Positions 5,645-10,869 of a DNA stretch of 10,869 nucleotides are shown in pieces (the first letter of the stretch is position 1; each line of letters starts with the position of its first letter). This DNA is from Ruminococcaceae bacterium UBA1213. Its GTDB lineage: Bacteria; Bacillota; Clostridia; Oscillospirales; Acutalibacteraceae. The DNA lies in the NCBI GenBank assembly GCA_002309275.1, contig DBXL01000160.1, positions 2,797 through 13,665 on the forward strand, written 5' to 3'. The position numbers and the translations under genes were made by a program. The notes beneath the pieces were generated by a model. The model made no database searches. It was not told where the DNA came from and saw only the letters and a list, made by a program, of their open reading frames with translations.

Positions 5645-6391
5645 ATGGGTAAAAAAAGTATGGAGAGTATGTCGGATTGTCCTGAAAGTGAAGAAATTCC
5701 CGAAGAAAAGACGGAAAGGCAGACAGGCAGTGTTATAGAAACAGGTTCTATCATATCGGACAATGGAAAATATGTTGTGCAGTGCATGACGATAATAGGT
5801 CAGATAGAGGGGCATTATATTCTTTCACCGCAGAATAAAACTACAAAGTATGAGCATATAATACCACAGCTGGTTGCAGTGGAGCAGGATGAGAGAATAG
5901 ACGGTCTGCTGATAATATTGAATACGGTTGGCGGAGATGTCGAAGCCGGTCTTGCAATTGCAGAGCTTATGGCAGGAATGAAAAAACCGGTTGTATCGCT
6001 TGTACTTGGGGGAGGTCATTCAATAGGAGTGCCTATTGCGGTGGCTGCCAAGAAGTCTTTCATAGCCAAGTCTGCTACCATGACGATACACCCTGTAAGA
6101 ATGAATGGTCTGATGTTGGGAGTACCGCAGGCATTCGAGTATTTTCAGAGAATGCAGCAGAGGATAACAACATTTGTGACAGAACATTCGGATATATCGG
6201 CAGAAAGATATAATCAGCTTGCCATGAATACAAGTGAGCTTGTAATGGATATAGGAACGATACTTGACGGACAGGATGCTGTTGATGAGGGACTTATCGA
6301 CAGTATAGGAAATCTTAATGATGCGGTGAGTGCATTGTACAAGATGATAGACAGAAAAAAGTCGGGAAAACGCAGAAGCAAAAAATCATAA
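5645..6391 (+). CDS. tepA: ClpP-family serine protease TepA
   Basis: A 248-residue member of the ClpP/crotonase fold (peptidase family S14), close to the B. subtilis TepA/YmfB group, which was named translocation-enhancing protein. The first 40 or so residues are polar and Glu-rich. The catalytic Ser126 lies in GGGHSIGVP and His149 in TMTIHPVRM; Asp202 in MDIGT is the best candidate for the acidic residue. The segment NTVGGDVEAGLAIAELM forms the family's oxyanion strand, and GQDAVDEGLIDSIG closes the domain. The C-terminus is short and basic (KKSGKRRSKKS). There is no signal peptide, so it is cytoplasmic. The ribosome site is weak (AGGGGCG). In B. subtilis tepA lies close upstream of spoIIIE, as here with ftsK. 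Its natural substrate is not established. Confidence 0.9.
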   Translation: MGKKSMESMSDCPESEEIPEEKTERQTGSVIETGSIISDNGKYVVQCMTIIGQIEGHYILSPQNKTTKYEHIIPQLVAVEQDERIDGLLIILNTVGGDVEAGLAIAELMAGMKKPVVSLVLGGGHSIGVPIAVAAKKSFIAKSATMTIHPVRMNGLMLGVPQAFEYFQRMQQRITTFVTEHSDISAERYNQLAMNTSELVMDIGTILDGQDAVDEGLIDSIGNLNDAVSALYKMIDRKKSGKRRSKKS

Positions 6392-6392
6392 A

Positions 6393-6415
6393 CGGCAGAA
6401 AACTTGATTCTGCCG
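6393..6415. other. Hairpin in the tepA-uppP spacer
   Basis: CGGCAGAA (6393-6400) and TTCTGCCG (6408-6415) form a perfect 8-bp stem with a 7-base loop, two bases after the tepA stop. No T-run follows on the plus strand, so it is probably not a terminator; it may limit or stabilise the tepA transcript end while allowing read-through into uppP. Confidence 0.45.
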
Positions 6416-6436
6416 CATAAAACAGGGGGTACATAG

Positions 6437-7363
6437 ATGAATGTATTTGAGGCAATATTTCAGGGTATTGTGCAGGGCTTGACAGAATTTTTGCCGGTAT
6501 CGAGCAGCGGACATCTGACAATATGTCAGCATATACTTGGAGTGAGTGAAGAGAATTTATTTTTTTCTGTCATGCTGCATATGGGCACGCTTGCCGCAGT
6601 CATAGCGGTATATGTCAGGCTGGTAGGAAGACTTTTCAAAGCTCTCGGCAGAGTATGCAAAAAGATGTTCAGTGGAAAATTCAAGATAAAAGACCTTGAC
6701 GGAGAAGAAAATCTGGCATTTATGATAATCATAGGATTGCTGCCATTGTTTGTTATGTTTTTGCCGATAGGAAACGGAATGAAGCTGAAAGACCTTGCAG
6801 ATTTGTTTGCCAAAGACGGATATTTCATAGTAGTGGGACTTTCACTTCTTGCAACAAGCGGCTTGCTCTACATAGGCAATAAGCAGAGTAAAAAGAATAC
6901 CGAAAAGAATAAAAAGATAAGAAAACGTTATAGAATACCGGATGCACTTTGTGTAGGCTTTACACAGTGTCTGGCAGCACTTTTTCCGGGACTTTCAAGG
7001 TCAGGTTCAACGCTTGCGGCAAGTCAGCTCAGAGGCATGGATAAAAAAGTAGCACTTGATTATTCATTTTTGCTTGGCACGCCTGCAATAGTGGCAGCAG
7101 CCCTGCTTGAAGGAAAAGATGCACTTTTTCCCAAAGATGGTCATGCAGTTACAATAGAGTATTTTCCTGTGATAATAGGAATGCTGTTTGCAGCGGTAGT
7201 GGGATTTATTGCCATAAAGCTGTTCAAGTGGCTGCTCTCGACGGACAGAATGCATATATTTATTTTTTACACTGCAATAGTAGGTGCAGTGGTGCTTGTG
7301 ATAAGTATTATAGAGCTTGCAACAGGCGAGAATATGTTTACGCACAATACCCTTGTATTTTAA
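6437..7363 (+). CDS. uppP: Undecaprenyl-diphosphate phosphatase UppP (BacA family)
   Basis: UppP is an integral membrane enzyme that removes one phosphate from undecaprenyl diphosphate, regenerating the lipid carrier for peptidoglycan and other wall polymers; overproduction is linked to bacitracin resistance. The 308-residue protein has both conserved active-site regions: QGLTEFLPVSSSGHL with Glu17, Ser22-24 and His26, and PGLSRSGSTLAASQLRG with Arg188. The segment DYSFLLGTPAIVAAALLEG is also characteristic. About seven or eight hydrophobic helices are apparent. It is longer than most relatives (about 265-290) because of a Lys-rich cytoplasmic loop near residues 150-170. AGGGGG precedes ATG 6437. 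It lies 45 bases after tepA without an obvious new promoter, and ends at a hairpin terminator. Confidence 0.96.
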   Translation: MNVFEAIFQGIVQGLTEFLPVSSSGHLTICQHILGVSEENLFFSVMLHMGTLAAVIAVYVRLVGRLFKALGRVCKKMFSGKFKIKDLDGEENLAFMIIIGLLPLFVMFLPIGNGMKLKDLADLFAKDGYFIVVGLSLLATSGLLYIGNKQSKKNTEKNKKIRKRYRIPDALCVGFTQCLAALFPGLSRSGSTLAASQLRGMDKKVALDYSFLLGTPAIVAAALLEGKDALFPKDGHAVTIEYFPVIIGMLFAAVVGFIAIKLFKWLLSTDRMHIFIFYTAIVGAVVLVISIIELATGENMFTHNTLVF

Positions 7364-7368
7364 AATTG

Positions 7369-7406
7369 TCGGGCAGCATTTTTGATGGGTGTTGCCCGAT
7401 TTGCTT
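7369..7406 (+). terminator. Hairpin terminator after uppP
   Basis: TCGGGCAGCA (7369-7378) pairs with TGTTGCCCGA (7390-7399) in a 10-bp stem with one G-U pair and an 11-base loop. The following TTTGCTT is a broken T-run, so termination may be partial and allow some read-through into ftsK, for which no clear separate promoter is seen. Confidence 0.7.
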
Positions 7407-7434
7407 GAATTGAAAGGACAGAGGTGAGATATTT

Positions 7435-10329
7435 TTGGCAGAGAAACAAAACAAGCCTTCAAATGCCCAGAAACCCCCAAAAAGCAATCCGGCTTCCAAG
7501 AAACACGCAAAAAAGCCTGATGATAAAAAGCGGGCTGAAATAAAGAAATACATACAGCAGAAGAAACGAAGAAAAATGATAACACTTTATGTCATATCAT
7601 TGTTTTTGGTATTGTTTTATTTTATTCCGGGAGAAAAGATATGGTTAGTGATACATGAGTATTATTGGGGACTGTTCGGATTTCTGGGAATATTCGTGCC
7701 GATACTGAATATATACTCTGCAAGGCAGATGAGAAAGAAAAAATTGATTTATCGTCTTGTATTCCAGATTATATTGTATTCAGTCACCCTGATGCTCTTT
7801 GGTGCAACGGTCTTTTCATTTGGTTCATACGGTATAGAATTAGGGGATTATTTAACAGAGATTGTCGAGTGTTTCGGAAACGGCGGCAAGCATATCGGCA
7901 CGGGAGTTGCAGGGGGATTAATAGGAATCGTTATTGCAAAGATATTTGGTGCAACAGGCGGCGGAATCATATCATTAATGCTGTTTCTGCTGACGTTTTA
8001 TAATTGTCTGAAAGTGCTGTTTGCAGGAACGATAGAGAAATTCAGAGAGCCTGTTGTAAGAAAAATTGCAGAAACCCTTGAAATGAGAGGACTTGTGCGA
8101 GAGGAAGAACAGAAGATAAAAGCGGAAAAACGCAAAGAGGCAGCCGAAGAGTTTGAGCGTGTAATGGCTGAGAGGAAAGCGTCACTTGAAAAGAAGAAGT
8201 CTGAAAAGGCAGAAATTAAGCCTGAGAAGAAGCCTGAAAGCCCTCCGCCCGAGAAGAAACCCGAAAGTCCTCCGCCTGAAAAGAAGGAGAATCTTTTTGT
8301 ACGTTTAAGGCAGAATCCGATATATCGCCCGGAGTTTATCAAGCCGAAGAAAAAGAAGAAATCTCCATTGATGGAGAAAGTAAATGCAGAGGCTGTGGCT
8401 GTTGATGAAGAAATCAAGACGGAAACAACTCTTGGAGATGATGAAGTAGTATTTGCAGAGGTATCCAAGCCACAGGAAAATGAAGATAAAAAAGAAACAA
8501 AGCAGGAGGAAAAGAAAGAGGAACAGCAGGAAGAAAAGAAAGAAGCTTTGCCGCTTAACATGGATTTTGTAGGCGGAGATGTGACGGACTTCACGGAGAA
8601 AGTGACGATAGATTATTCAAAGATAAAAGACGGTAAGAAGTCGGAAGAAATGCCGAAGAAACCGGAGAAAAAGAAAAAGGAAAAAATCACTATTACTGTT
8701 GAGGATATAAAAAAGCATATCACCACAGGTGAACAGCTTACTCTTGTAAAGGATAATTATCTTGTACCGCCATTCAGTCTGCTGGAGCCTCAGCCGCAGG
8801 AGAATGAAGAAAATGTATCGAAAGAGCTGAAAACCAATGCAGAAAAGCTTGTTGACACGCTGAAAAGCTTTGGAGTGCAGACGACTGTTACACATATCAG
8901 CCGTGGACCGTCTGTAACAAGATATGAATTGCAGCCGGCTGCAGGCGTGAAGATAAGTAAAATCACCAACCTTGCAGATGATATTGCCATGAATCTTGCA
9001 GCAACGGGAGTGAGGATAGAAGCACCTATTCCGGGCAAATCTGCCGTAGGAATAGAAGTGCCGAATAAAAATGTGAGCATAGTGAAAATGCGTTCACTTG
9101 TGGAGTCGAGGGAATTCCAGAATGCAAAAAGCAAATTGACCGTTGTATTGGGTGTGGATATAACGGGCAAAATCACTCTTGCGGATTTGAGCAAAATGCC
9201 GCATTTGCTGATAGCAGGTGCAACGGGTTCAGGCAAATCGGTGTGTGTCAATTCCATGCTTGTGAGTCTTTTGTATAAAGCCGGTCCCGATGATGTAAAA
9301 CTGATGCTGATAGATCCGAAAGTAGTGGAACTGGGAGTTTATAACGGGATACCGCATTTGCTTGTACCGGTTGTGACGGATCCGAGAAAAGCCGCAGGTG
9401 CATTGAATTGGGCGGTAAATGAAATGCTGGAGAGATACAAGACCTTTGCAGAATACAATGTGCGTGATATGCACAGTTATAACAGGCTTGTTGATAAGCA
9501 GAATGCAGGTCTTGATGATACAGAGGTAGAAGTGCCTGAACGCACGTTTGAAGAAGATGAAATGCTTGCACAGGCAAAAGCGGATATAGTCAATGAAGAA
9601 AAGCCGAAAGAAGTGCATAAGCTTGAAAAGATGTGTCAGATAGTGATTGTAATAGACGAATTGGCAGATTTGATGATGGCAGCACCGAATGAGGTAGAGG
9701 AGTCGATATGCCGACTTGCCCAGATGGCACGAGCAGCAGGAATGCACCTTGTCATCGCAACGCAAAGACCGTCTGTTGATGTCATAACGGGACTTATCAA
9801 GGCAAATGTACCGAGCCGAATAGCATTTGCGGTGAAGTCGCAGGTGGATTCAAGAACGATACTTGATTCAGGCGGAGCAGATAAGCTTTTAGGCAAGGGA
9901 GATATGCTTTTTTCACCGATAGGAACAACCAAGCCGATACGAGTGCAGGGCGGATTTGTAGATGACGATGAAGTTGAAAGGATAGTCAACTTTGTAAAAA
10001 ATAATAAGATTGTCGAATACGACAAGAATGTAATTGATGAGATAGAGAAGAATGCCGTACTTGACGGAAAGACAAAGGATAATGAAGGTGCGGAAGGCGA
10101 AGCAGATCCCATGATAGAGCAGGCAATAGAATGTGTGGTAGAGGCGGGACAGGCTTCCACATCACTTTTGCAGAGGCGTTTGAGAGTGGGTTATGCCAGG
10201 GCGGGCAGACTTGTTGATGACATGGAGAAAATGGGGATAGTAGGACCTCATCAGGGAGCGAAACCCAGAGATGTTTTAATGACACGTCAACAACTGCTTG
10301 AAAGACAGCTCAATACAATTAGCAATTAG
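7435..10329 (+). CDS. ftsK: DNA translocase FtsK/SpoIIIE (TTG start)
   Basis: This hexameric ATPase pumps double-stranded DNA through the division septum, clearing trapped chromosome or, in spore formers, filling the forespore. The 964-residue protein has a basic N-terminus (1-47), four or five membrane helices (about 48-65, 75-95, 106-129, 155-196), and a charged Lys/Glu/Pro linker (about 200-450) with two KKPESPPPE copies. The motor follows, with Walker A GATGSGKS (595-602), Walker B ending Asp741-Glu742, and the segment IATQRPSVDVITGLIKANVP. The C-terminal gamma winged helix (about 891-955) contains QRRLRVGYARAGRLVDDM, the DNA-sequence-reading part. The start is TTG 7435 with GAGGTGAG at 7421-7428. 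An acidic insertion (about 690-735) lies between the Walker motifs, and the last three codons plus the TAG stop lie in the heptamer repeat. FtsK and SpoIIIE functions cannot be told apart by sequence. Confidence 0.97.
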   Translation: MAEKQNKPSNAQKPPKSNPASKKHAKKPDDKKRAEIKKYIQQKKRRKMITLYVISLFLVLFYFIPGEKIWLVIHEYYWGLFGFLGIFVPILNIYSARQMRKKKLIYRLVFQIILYSVTLMLFGATVFSFGSYGIELGDYLTEIVECFGNGGKHIGTGVAGGLIGIVIAKIFGATGGGIISLMLFLLTFYNCLKVLFAGTIEKFREPVVRKIAETLEMRGLVREEEQKIKAEKRKEAAEEFERVMAERKASLEKKKSEKAEIKPEKKPESPPPEKKPESPPPEKKENLFVRLRQNPIYRPEFIKPKKKKKSPLMEKVNAEAVAVDEEIKTETTLGDDEVVFAEVSKPQENEDKKETKQEEKKEEQQEEKKEALPLNMDFVGGDVTDFTEKVTIDYSKIKDGKKSEEMPKKPEKKKKEKITITVEDIKKHITTGEQLTLVKDNYLVPPFSLLEPQPQENEENVSKELKTNAEKLVDTLKSFGVQTTVTHISRGPSVTRYELQPAAGVKISKITNLADDIAMNLAATGVRIEAPIPGKSAVGIEVPNKNVSIVKMRSLVESREFQNAKSKLTVVLGVDITGKITLADLSKMPHLLIAGATGSGKSVCVNSMLVSLLYKAGPDDVKLMLIDPKVVELGVYNGIPHLLVPVVTDPRKAAGALNWAVNEMLERYKTFAEYNVRDMHSYNRLVDKQNAGLDDTEVEVPERTFEEDEMLAQAKADIVNEEKPKEVHKLEKMCQIVIVIDELADLMMAAPNEVEESICRLAQMARAAGMHLVIATQRPSVDVITGLIKANVPSRIAFAVKSQVDSRTILDSGGADKLLGKGDMLFSPIGTTKPIRVQGGFVDDDEVERIVNFVKNNKIVEYDKNVIDEIEKNAVLDGKTKDNEGAEGEADPMIEQAIECVVEAGQASTSLLQRRLRVGYARAGRLVDDMEKMGIVGPHQGAKPRDVLMTRQQLLERQLNTISN

Positions 10330-10349
10330 CAATGTGCAATTAGCAATTC
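10316..10349 (+). repeat. Heptanucleotide CAATTAG tandem repeat at the end of ftsK
   Basis: Consecutive 7-base units read CAATTAG (10316), CAATTAG (10323), CAATGTG (10330), CAATTAG (10337) and partial CAATTC (10344). The second unit supplies the ftsK stop TAG (10327-10329), and the repeat encodes the last residues I-S-N. A shorter copy lies on the other strand at 2154-2172, also adjoining a stop codon. Confidence 0.75.
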
Positions 10350-10384
10350 AACACGCTGTACGTTTTTTTAAAGTATGGCGTGTT
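10350..10384 (+). terminator. Possible hairpin terminator between ftsK and htpG
   Basis: AACACGC (10350-10356) pairs with GCGTGTT (10378-10384); inner bases TAC/GTA may extend the stem past a TG/TG mismatch, leaving a T-rich loop. No real T-run follows (TTGATTGTG), so it is a weak terminator candidate. The 88-base spacer holds no clear htpG promoter. Confidence 0.4.
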
Positions 10385-10417
10385 TGATTGTGATTATATT
10401 TTTTGGAGGCTTTAAAA

Positions 10418-10869
10418 ATGAAAAGAGAAGGACAGATTAAAGTTGATTCGGAAAATTTATTTCCAATCATCAAGAAGTGGCTTTATTCCGACAAAGACAT
10501 ATTTGTCAGGGAAGTAGTGGCAAATGCGTGTGATGCGATAAAGAAATATCAGAGCATTTGTCTTATGGGAGATGCGGAAGATGACGGTATAAAACCGAGA
10601 ATAGATGTTATCCTTGATAAAGAAAACAAGACCTTGACATTTTCGGATAACGGAATAGGCATGACAGATGAAGAGGTTGAGAAGTATATTACTCAGATAG
10701 CCTTTTCGGGTGCACAGGAGTTCATTGAAAAGTACAAAGATAAGACAGACGGTGACGGCGGAATTATCGGACATTTCGGACTTGGATTTTATTCTGCATA
10801 CATGGTATCCGACACAGTGGAGATACAGACGCTTTCGTATCAGAAAAATGCCGAGCCTGTACACTGGGT
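10418..10869 (+). CDS. htpG: Molecular chaperone HtpG (Hsp90), N-terminal part, cut by the window edge
   Basis: HtpG is the bacterial Hsp90, a dimeric cytoplasmic ATP-dependent chaperone. The visible 150 codons cover most of the N-terminal GHKL ATPase domain: WLYSDKDIFVREVVANACDA with catalytic Glu32 and Mg-binding Asn36, DNGIGM with nucleotide-binding Asp77 (77-82), and GHFGLGFYSAYMV (118-130), the lid/glycine region. The usual NASDA sequence is NACDA here, with Cys38 in place of Ser. ATG 10418 follows TTGGAGG with good spacing. The frame stays open to 10869; the middle and C-terminal dimerisation domains lie outside. No CIRCE element (the HrcA operator) is visible in the short upstream spacer. 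Confidence 0.95.
   Translation, partial: MKREGQIKVDSENLFPIIKKWLYSDKDIFVREVVANACDAIKKYQSICLMGDAEDDGIKPRIDVILDKENKTLTFSDNGIGMTDEEVEKYITQIAFSGAQEFIEKYKDKTDGDGGIIGHFGLGFYSAYMVSDTVEIQTLSYQKNAEPVHW

Noticed and set aside
7998..8594. A 198-codon leftward frame rich in Ser and Phe, opposite ftsK
   Set aside because: It mirrors the Lys/Glu-rich linker codons (AAG/GAA read as CTT/TTC), with no ribosome site or promoter.
10330..10417. CIRCE-type operator upstream of htpG
   Set aside because: The inverted repeat present (AACACGC...GCGTGTT) has neither the sequence nor the 9-base spacing of CIRCE.

Overview
The window looks like the chromosome of a low-GC Bacillota, most likely an anaerobic clostridium of the Ruminococcus/Oscillospirales type. 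The supporting signs are strong AGGAGG-type ribosome sites, heavy use of ATA (Ile) and AGA/AGG (Arg) codons, sigma-A-like TATAAT boxes, a minimal two-gene SUF pair, and a tiny Gly/Asn/Cys-rich peptide gene of a kind found in Clostridia. The taxonomic call is inference from gene content and codon use. There is no rRNA, tRNA, CRISPR array, prophage or insertion sequence; this is mostly core chromosome.

Region 1 (1-2149, + strand) is an operon end: the last codons of an ECF-transporter ATPase, then ecfT, truA (overlapping ecfT by ATGA) and an rpiB-family sugar-phosphate isomerase, closed by a strong hairpin terminator. The order ecfA-ecfT-truA is the conserved Bacillota arrangement. Region 2 (2150-3237, - strand) holds two leftward transcription units: a 50-codon Cys-rich membrane peptide gene that lies beneath an artefactual open frame, and a lone APH-fold small-molecule kinase. 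Each has its own TATAAT box and terminator, and the peptide gene converges on rpiB and shares its terminator.

Region 3 (3366-5077, + strand) starts from a good promoter and encodes a SufC ATPase and a single SufB/SufD-type scaffold, translationally coupled by TAATG. No SufS, SufU or second SufB/D protein follows, so it matches the minimal SufC + SufBD (SMS-like) layout. It is followed by a four-helix CmpB-family membrane protein whose start codon lies in a 14-bp hairpin ending in T6.

Region 4 (5566-10329, + strand) has its own near-consensus promoter and carries tepA (ClpP-like protease), uppP (undecaprenyl-diphosphate phosphatase) and a 964-residue FtsK/SpoIIIE translocase that starts at TTG. 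In Bacillus subtilis tepA and spoIIIE are near neighbours, so uppP is the variable member. The window ends inside htpG (Hsp90), which starts at 10418.

The less ordinary items are the hidden Cys-rich peptide gene, a heptanucleotide repeat (CAATTAG) lying directly behind two unrelated stop codons (in ftsK it supplies the stop), the hairpin over the CmpB start, the compact SUF pair, and an acidic insertion between the Walker motifs of FtsK. I found no clear evidence of a wholly new multi-gene system.
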